From NCBI RefSeq assembly GCF_008693385.1, contig NZ_CP044067.1, positions 1,366,501 through 1,430,500 on the forward strand: 64,000 nucleotides of DNA, written 5' to 3'. This stretch comes from Cupriavidus pauculus. GTDB lineage: Bacteria > Pseudomonadota > Gammaproteobacteria > Burkholderiales > Burkholderiaceae. Under the pieces are notes generated by a model, which worked only from the letters and a program-made list of their open reading frames with translations, was not told where the DNA came from and did no database searches. This document shows, piece after piece, positions 50,631 to 57,979 of the stretch (position 1 is its first letter; each line of letters opens with the position of its first letter). The position numbers and the translations under genes were made by a program.

Positions 50631-52625
50631 TTATTCCTTGAATCGTTCGAGGCGCTCCGCGAACGATTCCAGCACCGCGCTGCCCTCGCCATCCTGCGCG
50701 GCCGCCGATGCCACCGCCTCGATACCATGCGCGGCGAGCAGCCGGACCATTGCGTCCGGCAGGACCTGTCCGTCCTGCATGAGTTGATTGGCCACGGCCT
50801 TGAATACCGCGCGATGCCGCCGGAGCAGGTCGGTCGCGCGCGTGTATTGCTCGCGCAGGAGTTCCTCCATGGCAACGTTCGACGGCTCTACGTCGGTGTT
50901 CACGTGATCGTCGGGATTGCTCGTGACATCGGTGCGGCTGATCCGTTCGCCGAACCCGTGATAACGCAGATATCGCGATGCGGCCTCCGTCGCCTGGCGG
51001 TAGTCGTGCTCGGCCCCCGTCGTGCACGCCATCTCGCCGAACACCAGCGACTCCGCGGCACGCCCCGCGAGGATGGTGCAGATCCGGTCCAGGCTGTTCT
51101 GCCGCGTGACCGCCTGCAACCGGCTAAAGCTGTTGTAGCCGCCTTCGAACGAGGCGATATTGATCTTGATCTCCAGTGGCACACGGCCGAACAGCAGGCT
51201 ATAGACGAGCCCGTGGCCGGCTTCGTGCACCGCGAGCAATGCGCGGAAGTCGCGGTTCGCGCGCTGCTTGATGCGACGCAACTCCAGCGGGATCGCGAAT
51301 TCGCGGCGCAGCGGTGTGCCGCGCGCCGAAGCCGTGATCGCCAGATGCCGCCGATCCTCCGACAGCGTGACCCGCAGGACCGATTGCGGCGACACCCCTT
51401 CGCCAATCGCCCACAGCGCGGCATCGACGAGACTCGCACTCAGAATCGCATGCACCGACGAAAACAGCGGACGCGTGCCCTGCGTCGGGAATACCGCGTT
51501 GTCGTAGACCTCCGCCAGCACATCGTCGCCGACGAGAAAGCGCAGGCCGATACTGTCGGCAATTCCACCGACATAGCGCTGCACCGCGTCGCGGACCAGC
51601 AGTTCGTAGGTGGCCCGGTTGAACGAAGGGTAGATCACGTGATGGTTCCCCAGCCGGGCGATCTGTTCCGGCCGGAAACGCTGCGACAACGCGCGCTTGA
51701 CGTCGATGAGCGTGAGCCGTGACGTCATGTCGTGGAAGATATCCGCATCGGTATCGCAGTCTTCCACACGCTGCGCGACGTGCGCATACATTTCGTCCAG
51801 ATTGCCGCTTACGAAGATCAGCAGCCGGCTGTAGTCGGTCTCCCAGGACTGTTGCGAGCGCTGGAATTCCTGCAGCAATGCATGCACGCGCGCGGCGGGC
51901 CACTCCATGATCTCCAGCAGCGGCTCCTTGAGCTTGAGCATCTGCCGGATATCCTGCGCATCCCACGGGTCGAGGCGATACCGCAGCGGCGCGGCACGAC
52001 GACGCTTGTCACTGTCCGGTTCATCGTCGTCGTGCTCGCGGGCGGCGCGCTCCTCGGTATGGCGCATATCGGCCAGCTTGCGCTCGATCTCCTGCAACGA
52101 CCCTACCGCGGGCGGCAGACGGCCATCCGACAGCAGCGCCCACACGTCCTGATAGCGCAATGCGGTCAGATCCTTGCCCTTGTCATCCACGGTGCGAAAG
52201 CGCTGGAACTCGTCGAGCACGAGGATGCCGGGCTCGCCTTCCTTGATGCCGGAGTTGCCGAGCATGCCCGACACCGTCGTGCCCCGGCTGCCCGAGCCGT
52301 TGCTGAAGCCATCCATCTGCACTTCCACGAAGCGATCGTAGAAGCCGAGCAATTGCGCGAGCCGGCGCGTGAGTTGCGTCTTGCCGGTCCCCGTCAGCCC
52401 CCAGAGGCAAACGATGACCGGGCGCGTGATGACCTGCGGCAGCACATACCATGCGCGCACCGCGTCGATGACCTGATCGATGACGGCATCGATACCGTGC
52501 AATTCGAGCTTGAGCTGTGTGGCGGCGTCGGCCAGACGACGCTGCCGTTCCGCCATCGCCGCATCGAACGGCGTGTGGGCTTCCCTGCCCGGATCGGGGG
52601 CGCGGGTTTCCATCGTGACACTCAT
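50631..52625 (-). CDS. Soluble Clp-type AAA+ ATPase fused to FtsH-type (M41) metalloprotease
   Basis: 664 aa, no membrane segment. AAA+ part: Walker A GLTGTGKT (76-83), Walker B ILVLDEF (134-140), sensor 1 SGN (273-275), FRPE (317-320) before a Clp/HslU-like small domain and a GTRP sensor-2-like motif (383-386). Protease part: HEAGH (467-471) and LAGRAAESLVFG then TTGAEHD with third ligand D541, as in FtsH. So a Clp/HslU-like unfoldase is joined to an FtsH-like protease. A charged insertion at 195-210 is probably a linker. AGGA lies 7 nt upstream of ATG 52625. An attenuator-like leader precedes it. Confidence 0.88.
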   Translation of the reverse strand: MSVTMETRAPDPGREAHTPFDAAMAERQRRLADAATQLKLELHGIDAVIDQVIDAVRAWYVLPQVITRPVIVCLWGLTGTGKTQLTRRLAQLLGFYDRFVEVQMDGFSNGSGSRGTTVSGMLGNSGIKEGEPGILVLDEFQRFRTVDDKGKDLTALRYQDVWALLSDGRLPPAVGSLQEIERKLADMRHTEERAAREHDDDEPDSDKRRRAAPLRYRLDPWDAQDIRQMLKLKEPLLEIMEWPAARVHALLQEFQRSQQSWETDYSRLLIFVSGNLDEMYAHVAQRVEDCDTDADIFHDMTSRLTLIDVKRALSQRFRPEQIARLGNHHVIYPSFNRATYELLVRDAVQRYVGGIADSIGLRFLVGDDVLAEVYDNAVFPTQGTRPLFSSVHAILSASLVDAALWAIGEGVSPQSVLRVTLSEDRRHLAITASARGTPLRREFAIPLELRRIKQRANRDFRALLAVHEAGHGLVYSLLFGRVPLEIKINIASFEGGYNSFSRLQAVTRQNSLDRICTILAGRAAESLVFGEMACTTGAEHDYRQATEAASRYLRYHGFGERISRTDVTSNPDDHVNTDVEPSNVAMEELLREQYTRATDLLRRHRAVFKAVANQLMQDGQVLPDAMVRLLAAHGIEAVASAAAQDGEGSAVLESFAERLERFKE

Positions 52626-52626
52626 G

Positions 52627-52684
52627 TCGCGTTCCTGAAAACAAAAAACCCCGGCTGCGATGGGCCGGGGCTTGCGGAACGCGA
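52627..52684 (-). promoter_or_regulatory. Stem that can hide the protease ribosome binding site
   Basis: On the minus strand TCGCGTTCC (52684-52676) is exactly complementary to GGAACGCGA (52635-52627), which contains the AGGA ribosome binding site two bases before the ATG at 52625. The 9-bp stem encloses the terminator hairpin at 52637-52670. The mRNA can therefore adopt a form that blocks translation of the AAA+/M41 gene. Confidence 0.6.
52637..52670 (-). terminator. Intrinsic terminator in the leader of the AAA+/M41 gene
   Basis: Minus-strand CCCCGGC-CCATCGCA-GCCGGGG (52670-52649) followed by TTTTTTGTTTT (52648 downwards). It ends only 12 nt before the start codon, so it terminates transcripts before the gene unless bypassed: attenuator position, not the end of another gene. 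Confidence 0.8.
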
Positions 52685-52760
52685 GCTCACAAACGAGCCG
52701 CTGCCGCGCCGGGCCGAATCGGGAATCCACACGATCCGGCCGGGACGCAGGAATCGGGTG

Positions 52761-52790
52761 TCAGTAGATGATGGAAGCGGTACAACGCAT
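52761..52790 (-). CDS. Putative 9-aa leader peptide (MRCTASIIY)
   Basis: ATG CGT TGT ACC GCT TCC ATC ATC TAC TGA on the minus strand, with AAGGAG 8 nt upstream (52804-52799): a stronger ribosome site than most genes here. It lies about 90 nt before a terminator hairpin and 135 nt before the AAA+/M41 start, the layout of a translation-sensing attenuator. No codon run marks a particular amino acid; the two Ile codons and Tyr are at the end. Could also be a chance ORF. Confidence 0.45.
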   Translation of the reverse strand: MRCTASIIY

Positions 52791-52943
52791 AGGGAGCTCT
52801 CCTTCGGAGCGGTGGCCGATGCAAGGTCGCTCGTTGCATCGGCAGAATCAACTGCTGGAGGGGGATTTTGATATGAGCCGCACGTGGCTCGCAACCCCCG
52901 GCAGCGGGGCGTTGCGTGAATCCAACTACGCGGCCGCCGACCG

Positions 52944-52983
52944 ACTGGTTTATCGTATGTGACCCTTATCGAAACCAATCAGT
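52944..52983. promoter_or_regulatory. Inverted repeat upstream of second MocR gene
   Basis: ACTGGTTTATCG (52944-52955) and CGAAACCAATCAGT (52970-52983) form an imperfect inverted repeat centred on TGGTTT/AAACCA, 12-50 bp before the MocR start and within the divergent promoter of the AAA+/M41 gene. The half-site ACTGGT recurs before the PaiB-like gene (54562). Confidence 0.45.
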
Positions 52984-52995
52984 GAGCCGGTATTC

Positions 52996-54516
52996 ATGCC
53001 AAGACGCCGTCAAGGTACGGAACTGCCCTTTATGGGCAAGCTCGATCGCACGAAGGGCGAGCTGGGTCGGCAGCTGACGCTGGTGCTCAGGGAGGCCATT
53101 CGCGCGGGGGAACTGAAGCCCGGCGAATCGCTTCCCTCCACGCGGTATCTCGCTGGCACGATCGGGATCTCGCGTGGATTGGTGACCAATGCATTCGAGC
53201 AACTGATCGCGGAGGGTTTTCTTGAAGCGCAGGCGGGATCGAGCACGCGCGTGTCGAGCAGCCTGTCTGCGGTGCCGGTATCGACCGCGCAAAGGCGGGC
53301 GAGGAAACCCGCCGCCGCGCCCAAGCTGCCGCCCCGCGCGGCCGCATTCGCGGAGGCGGCCCGCCAGTTCACGCCACTACCGCCCGTTCCGTTCGCCGTG
53401 TCGGTCCCGATCGGTCCCACTTCCCCTGACGACACCTGGCGCAAACTCGGCAATCGCACGCGTGGACTGCGCGCGGCGGCGCCGTCCGGCTACGACGATC
53501 CGCAGGGCGTGCCCGCATTGCGCGCGGCCATTGCCGATTACGTGCGCAAGTCGCGCTCCGTGCATTGCGCACCCGAGCAAGTCATCGTCACCGCGGGCAC
53601 CCAGCAGGGACTCTACCTCGCCTGCCAGATACTTCTGGAGCCTGCGGACCTTGCATGGGTCGAGGATCCCGCCTATCGCGGCATCACAGGGATACTGGAA
53701 GCGACCGGCGCGGGCGAGCGCATGATGCGCGTACCCGTCGATGAATCGGGAATCGACGTGGACGCGGGCATTCGCGCCGCGCCACACGCGCGCGTGGCGT
53801 TCGTGACGCCATCGCATCAGTATCCCCTCGGCATGCCGCTCAGCATGGCCCGGCGCACAGCACTCGTCACGTGGGCCAGGGAGAACGGCGCATGGATCGT
53901 CGAAGACGACTACGACAGCGAGTTGCGATACGTCGGGCATCCGTTCCCTTCGCTGCAAGGCCTGGCGCCCGATCGCACGATCTACCTCGGCACGTTCAGC
54001 AAGATCCTGTTTCCGTCGCTTCGGCTCGGTTATGCGATCGTGCCGGAACATCTCGTCCCGGCATTCTGCGGCGCACGCGGCCTCATGGACCGGCATCCGC
54101 CGAGCGCCGACCAGCACACCCTTGCGGCGTACATCGCGGAAGGCCATCTGGATCGGCATATCCGGCGCGTGCGGCTGGTCTACGCGGAGCGTCGCCAGCA
54201 CCTGATCTCGACGATCGAAGCGCGTATTCCGGCAAAACGCGCATGGCTGCAGCCCGGCGACCAGGGCATGCACGTCGTCCTCTGGCTTGCCGACGGGATC
54301 GACGATGTGGCGGTCGCGGCAAAGGCCATGGAATCGGGCGTGGCCGTCCGGCCCGTCTCGCCGCTGTACACGCCAGGCCGTCGCCGGCCCGGCCTGATCC
54401 TGGGCCTGGGTGGCTACCCCGACGCGCAAACAGAAGAAGCCGTGAACCGGCTCGGTGCGGTGATCGCCACGGCGGCCAGGGCGCGCAACAGCAGCGCGCG
54501 CCGTACGGTGGCATAG
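52996..54516 (+). CDS. MocR-family regulator (PdxR/TauR-like)
   Basis: 506 aa. GntR HTH at about 20-85 (SLPSTRYLAGTIGISRGLVTNAFEQL), a Pro/Ala-rich linker, then an aminotransferase-like domain with VIVTAGTQQGLYLACQ, EDDYDSELRY and the PLP lysine in GTFSKILFPSLRLGY. Divergent from the AAA+/M41 protease and followed by a PaiB-like gene. Control of both neighbours is plausible from shared ACTGGT motifs. Confidence 0.88.
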   Translation: MPRRRQGTELPFMGKLDRTKGELGRQLTLVLREAIRAGELKPGESLPSTRYLAGTIGISRGLVTNAFEQLIAEGFLEAQAGSSTRVSSSLSAVPVSTAQRRARKPAAAPKLPPRAAAFAEAARQFTPLPPVPFAVSVPIGPTSPDDTWRKLGNRTRGLRAAAPSGYDDPQGVPALRAAIADYVRKSRSVHCAPEQVIVTAGTQQGLYLACQILLEPADLAWVEDPAYRGITGILEATGAGERMMRVPVDESGIDVDAGIRAAPHARVAFVTPSHQYPLGMPLSMARRTALVTWARENGAWIVEDDYDSELRYVGHPFPSLQGLAPDRTIYLGTFSKILFPSLRLGYAIVPEHLVPAFCGARGLMDRHPPSADQHTLAAYIAEGHLDRHIRRVRLVYAERRQHLISTIEARIPAKRAWLQPGDQGMHVVLWLADGIDDVAVAAKAMESGVAVRPVSPLYTPGRRRPGLILGLGGYPDAQTEEAVNRLGAVIATAARARNSSARRTVA

Positions 54517-54553
54517 AAACGGCGCCATAGAAACGGTGGCATAGGAACGGCGG
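54512..54553. repeat. 14-bp tandem repeat (x3) at the MocR stop codon
   Basis: CATAGAAACGGCGC, CATAGAAACGGTGG and CATAGGAACGGCGG follow one another from 54512 to 54553. The first contains the MocR stop codon TAG. Function unknown; possibly slippage-derived. Confidence 0.7.
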
Positions 54554-54561
54554 CCTGGAAT

Positions 54562-54572
54562 ACTGGTCCAGT
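54562..54572. promoter_or_regulatory. Palindrome ACTGGTCCAGT upstream of PaiB-like gene
   Basis: ACTGG-T-CCAGT is a perfect palindrome about 100 bp before the PaiB-like start. It shares the ACTGGT half-site with the inverted repeat in front of the upstream MocR gene and is a candidate MocR operator. Confidence 0.45.
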
Positions 54573-54586
54573 GAATTCAATCGAAA

Positions 54587-54619
54587 ATGGCCCTTCACGG
54601 TGGCATGAAGAAGGGCCAT
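54587..54619 (+). other. Hairpin in the PaiB-like gene leader
   Basis: ATGGCCCTT (54587-54595) and AAGGGCCAT (54611-54619) form a perfect 9-bp stem with a 15-nt loop in the 5' region of the PaiB-like gene. No U-tract follows, so it is not a terminator. May stabilise or regulate the message. Confidence 0.4.
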
Positions 54620-54671
54620 CATGCCTGCATGCGGTTAGCCCCTCCCAACAACGCCCCACGCGGAACCGAAC

Positions 54672-55310
54672 ATGTACGTCCCTGCCCATTTCGAAGCCAC
54701 CAACGTCGAAGACCTCCATCGGCTGATGCGTGAGTTCCCGTTCGCGATCCTCATGACCCATGGCAAGGCCGGCCTCGACGCCAATCACCTGCCTTTCGAG
54801 CTCGATGCGGCCGCTGGCAGGCACGGCATCCTCCATGCCCATGTCGCGCGCAACAACCCGGTCTGGCAGGACGTGAAAAGCGGCGATGACGTACTCGTCG
54901 TGTTCCGCGCGGAAGATGCCTATATCTCGCCGAACTGGTATCCGAGCAAGCAGGAGACCCACAAGGCCGTGCCGACATGGAACTACCGCGTGGTGCACGC
55001 CCACGGCAAGATCACGATTCGCGACGACGAGCGCTACGTGCGCGGTGTCGTCGCCAGGCTCACGCGCACGCACGAAGCCACCCAGCCAAAGCCATGGAAG
55101 ATGGGCGAGGCGCCGGCCGATTTTCTCGACACGATGCTCAAGGCCATCGTGGGCATCGAGGTGGAAATCGAACAGCTCGTGGGCAAGTTCAAGTTGAGCC
55201 AGAACCGCGATGTGCGCGACAAGGTGAGCACCGGCGAAGCACTGAAGGCCCAAGGCCACGTCGCGATCGGGCAGGCGTTGCTGGACGCCATTCCCGCGGA
55301 CCAGCGGTAA
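54672..55310 (+). CDS. PaiB-like FMN-binding protein
   Basis: 212 aa. MYVPAHFEATNVEDLHRLMREFPFAIL, ISPNWYPSK-QETHKAVPTWNY (the flavin-pocket segment) and LVGKFKLSQNRDVRDK are the PaiB/FMN-binding negative regulator landmarks. The split-barrel fold may bind FMN or haem. Original annotation as a sporulation/protease repressor comes from Bacillus; in proteobacteria it is likely a flavin-dependent reductase or stress protein. Next to MocR, which may control it in response to B6 status. Confidence 0.9.
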   Translation: MYVPAHFEATNVEDLHRLMREFPFAILMTHGKAGLDANHLPFELDAAAGRHGILHAHVARNNPVWQDVKSGDDVLVVFRAEDAYISPNWYPSKQETHKAVPTWNYRVVHAHGKITIRDDERYVRGVVARLTRTHEATQPKPWKMGEAPADFLDTMLKAIVGIEVEIEQLVGKFKLSQNRDVRDKVSTGEALKAQGHVAIGQALLDAIPADQR

Positions 55311-55347
55311 CGCGCGCGGCAACGCCCGGGCGCTTCGCCTGTAAGAT

Positions 55348-55378
55348 CGGGGGCCTTTTGTCATGTGCCCCCGGTTTT
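55348..55378 (+). terminator. Intrinsic terminator after the PaiB-like gene
   Basis: CGGGGGC (55348-55354) pairs with GCCCCCG (55367-55373), then GTTTT. It is 38 nt after the PaiB-like stop codon. It also ends eight bases before the ATG of the next small gene, so it could serve as that gene's leader hairpin. Confidence 0.6.
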
Positions 55379-55385
55379 GCAAGCG

Positions 55386-55511
55386 ATGAAGCTCACCTAC
55401 CTGCCCCTGAACCCCGCCAACCGCATGGCCCGCATCGGCTTCGGCAAACACGACGGCCACTGGTTCGCGCGGGTCGATCTCTGGTGGTTCGGGCTGCGGC
55501 TCACGGCCTAG
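55386..55511 (+). CDS. Small 41-aa conserved protein
   Basis: Encodes 41 residues beginning MKLTYLPLNPANRMARIGF and ending WFARVDLWWFGLRLTA. The central RIGFGKHDGHWFARVDLW pattern recurs, as far as I recall, in very small uncharacterised proteins of Burkholderiales. Aromatic-rich and basic, possibly membrane-associated. No clear ribosome binding site; it starts just after a terminator-like hairpin. Function unknown. Confidence 0.6.
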   Translation: MKLTYLPLNPANRMARIGFGKHDGHWFARVDLWWFGLRLTA

Positions 55512-55571
55512 GGCATGGCTTGCCCTGACTGATTACGTCATCCAGTTCTTCGCGCCGATACGCGCACGGAA

Positions 55572-55607
55572 GTGGCCCTCGGACGAAAAGTGACCCTCGG
55601 ACGAAAG
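55572..55607. repeat. 18-bp direct repeat upstream of amidase promoter
   Basis: GTGGCCCTCGGACGAAAA (55572-55589) and GTGACCCTCGGACGAAAG (55590-55607) are adjacent direct copies with two differences, ending four bases before the -35 element of the amidase promoter. Possible activator-binding tandem site, or a duplication. Confidence 0.6.
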
Positions 55608-55610
55608 GTG

Positions 55611-55659
55611 TTGACGAGCGGAATCATAGCGTCTATCTTTCACCCTAACAAACGTTAGG
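55611..55659 (+). promoter_or_regulatory. Amidase promoter with operator
   Basis: TTGACG (55611-55616), 17-nt spacer, TATCTT (55634-55639) form a good sigma-70-type promoter. CCTAAC-AAAC-GTTAGG (55644-55659), a perfect inverted repeat, covers the expected transcription start. This is the layout of a repressor site. No regulator gene is adjacent. Confidence 0.6.
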
Positions 55660-55726
55660 TAGACAAGCTTGTCATCCCGGGACCGCCGCGTTTGCCCTGA
55701 TCCCCCCCATCGACGAGGCCACTCCA

Positions 55727-57136
55727 ATGACATCCGAACTCATCCATCACGACGCCACCAAGCTGGCCGAACTCATTCGCACCAAGGCGGTCTCTCCCGT
55801 CGAGGTCGTGCAGGCCCATCTCGACCGTATCGCCGAGGTCGATCCGAAGATCAATGCGATCGTCACGATCGCGGATGACGCCATGCAGGCCGCCAGGGCA
55901 GCCGAAGCGGCGGTGCTCGCCGGCGAAGCGCTCGGCCCTCTGCACGGCGTGCCATTCACGGCAAAGGATTCGATCGACACCGCGGGCGTGCCGACCCAGC
56001 GCGGCTCGCCGATCTTCAAGGGGCGCATGCCGGACGCCGATGCGACGAGCGTCGCGCGCATGAAAGGCGCGGGCGGCATCCTGCTCGCGAAGACCAACCT
56101 GCCCGAGTTCTCGTACTGGATCGAAAGCGACAACCTGCTCTCGGGCCGATCGAACAACCCGTGGAATCTGGATCGCACGCCGGGCGGCTCCAGCGGCGGG
56201 GAATCCGCGGCGATTGCAGCCGGCATGTCGCCGATCGGCCTCGGCACCGATCTCGCGATCTCCGTGCGAGGTCCGGCCGCGCAGACGGGCATCGTCTCGC
56301 TCAAGGCCACGCACGGTCGCGTGCCGATGACCGGTATCTGGCCGCGCGCACCCCGCCGCTTCTGGCACGTCGGCCCGATGGCCCGGTCGATTCGCGACCT
56401 GGCCCTGGCCTTCTCGCAGCTGGCCGGCCCCGACGGCCTCGACGCCTTCGCAACGAGCACCGCCCCGTTCGATGCCGGTATTGGCCGTTCGCCCTATCGT
56501 CAGCTGCGCGTGGGCTGGCTCGTCGAACCGGGCTTCGGTCCCATCGATCCCGAAGTGGCCGCCACGGTGCGCGCCGCCGCGGACGCGCTCAGGGATACCG
56601 GTGTCTTCGTCGAGCCCGTGCGCATCCCCGCGCTCGAGCAGGACTTCGCGCTGGACGTGTTCAATCGCCTCCATGTCATGGAAATGAAGCCCGCGTTCCA
56701 GGCCGCAACGGCAGGCCGCCGCGACGACGAGCTCTACATGATGGCCAAGACCATGCTCGCGCTGCCCGATACGTCGATGCAGGACTACATCGAAGCCGAA
56801 CAGGCCGCCGAACGTCTGCGCGACGGCTACGCCGATTACTTCTCGCGCTACGACGCGTTGATCACGCCCGTCCTGCCCATCCCCGCACACAAGCACGGCC
56901 AGTCGTCATTCACGATCAACGGCCAGACCGTCGATGCCACCTATCTGCAGGGTGCCACCGTCCCGCTCAATGTGACCGGACTGCCGGGCCTGTCGATGCG
57001 GTTCGGCACGAGCAGCGAGGGCCTGCCGATCAATGTGCAGATCGTCGGCAAGTGGCTCGCGGAGTCCACCCTCCTGCATCTGGCATCCCTGCTCGAATCG
57101 GTGAGCCCGGTCCGCAACCTGCGCCCCGCGCTATGA
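55727..57136 (+). CDS. Amidase-signature family amidase
   Basis: 469 aa, cytoplasmic. Catalytic triad visible: K80 (FTAKDS), the cis-Ser in TPGGSSGGES (about residue 155) and the nucleophile S179 in DLAISVRGPA. The usual GGSIR before the nucleophile is AISVR, a noticeable variant. Hydrolyses an amide or possibly a hydantoin-derived carbamoyl compound; substrate unknown. Expressed from a strong promoter with an operator. Its last 6 bp overlap the convergent ABC ATPase gene. Confidence 0.9.
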   Translation: MTSELIHHDATKLAELIRTKAVSPVEVVQAHLDRIAEVDPKINAIVTIADDAMQAARAAEAAVLAGEALGPLHGVPFTAKDSIDTAGVPTQRGSPIFKGRMPDADATSVARMKGAGGILLAKTNLPEFSYWIESDNLLSGRSNNPWNLDRTPGGSSGGESAAIAAGMSPIGLGTDLAISVRGPAAQTGIVSLKATHGRVPMTGIWPRAPRRFWHVGPMARSIRDLALAFSQLAGPDGLDAFATSTAPFDAGIGRSPYRQLRVGWLVEPGFGPIDPEVAATVRAAADALRDTGVFVEPVRIPALEQDFALDVFNRLHVMEMKPAFQAATAGRRDDELYMMAKTMLALPDTSMQDYIEAEQAAERLRDGYADYFSRYDALITPVLPIPAHKHGQSSFTINGQTVDATYLQGATVPLNVTGLPGLSMRFGTSSEGLPINVQIVGKWLAESTLLHLASLLESVSPVRNLRPAL

Positions 57137-57979
57137 AACCCGCCGTATGAGATCCGCGGGCGGATAGGCCGACAACGGCGCGGTACCCGGTTGCATCGCC
57201 TCCATATGCCTGCGCGCTTCCTCTCTCACCAGGTGCAGCGCATGGGCGCGGATGGTGCCGTACGCCGGGTTCGTGGCCAGTGCCTCCGCGTCGCGCGGAT
57301 ACTGGAATGGCACGCGGATCTCCTCGCGGATGCGGCCGGGACGCGCGGACATGACAAGGATGCGCGTTCCCAGCAGCAGCGCTTCATCGACGTCGTGCGT
57401 CACGAACAGGATGGTCGTGCGGCGTTGCGCCCAGGTCTGCAGCAGCAGTTCCTGCATCAACGCGCGTGTCTGCGCATCGAGCGCACCGAATGGTTCGTCC
57501 ATCAGCAGGATGTCGGGCTGCATGATCCACGCGCGCGCGAGTGCGACGCGCTGGCGCATGCCGCCCGACAGTTCCCACGGCGACGCATGGCGGTAGGGCA
57601 ACAGCCCCATCTGCCAGAGCAGGAGTTCGGCCTGCGGGGTGTACGCCGCGGCCTTCGTGCCACGCATACGCGCGCCGAACGTGACATTGCCCCAGACATC
57701 GAGCCACGGATACAGCATCGGCTGCTGGAACACCATGCCGCGCTCCGGGGATGGCGCCTCGACGGTACGGCCATTGCTGACCACGCGCCCGGCAAGCGGT
57801 CGCTCGAAACCGGCAATCAGATTGAGGATCGTGGACTTGCCACAGCCCGAGGGGCCGAGCAGTACGACAAACTCGCCTTCGCCGATCGAAAGGTTCACGT
57901 GATCGAGCACGGGCGGCGAGACCGTCCGCGCCCCCGCGTCGAACGCGAAGGTCACGTCGTCCAGAACGATATGTGTCAT
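57131..57979 (-). CDS. ABC transporter ATPase, nitrate/sulfonate/taurine type
   Basis: 282 aa. Walker A GPSGCGKST, LSGGMRQRVALARAW signature, Walker B ILLMDEPFGALDAQTR and H-loop FVTHDVDEA are intact; the LDAQTR and ARPGRI segments mark the TauB/SsuB group. ATG 57979 overlaps the permease stop by 4 nt. Last gene of a receptor-permease-ATPase operon. Likely imports an alkanesulfonate, taurine, nitrate or thiamin-precursor-like anion. Confidence 0.9.
   Translation of the reverse strand: MTHIVLDDVTFAFDAGARTVSPPVLDHVNLSIGEGEFVVLLGPSGCGKSTILNLIAGFERPLAGRVVSNGRTVEAPSPERGMVFQQPMLYPWLDVWGNVTFGARMRGTKAAAYTPQAELLLWQMGLLPYRHASPWELSGGMRQRVALARAWIMQPDILLMDEPFGALDAQTRALMQELLLQTWAQRRTTILFVTHDVDEALLLGTRILVMSARPGRIREEIRVPFQYPRDAEALATNPAYGTIRAHALHLVREEARRHMEAMQPGTAPLSAYPPADLIRRVS

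Noticed and set aside
52873..52962. 29-codon ORF (MSRTWLATPGSG...) before the second MocR gene
   Set aside because: GGAGG lies about 11 nt upstream, but the product has no recognised motif, and it overlaps the first arm of the probable MocR operator. Kept as a possibility only.
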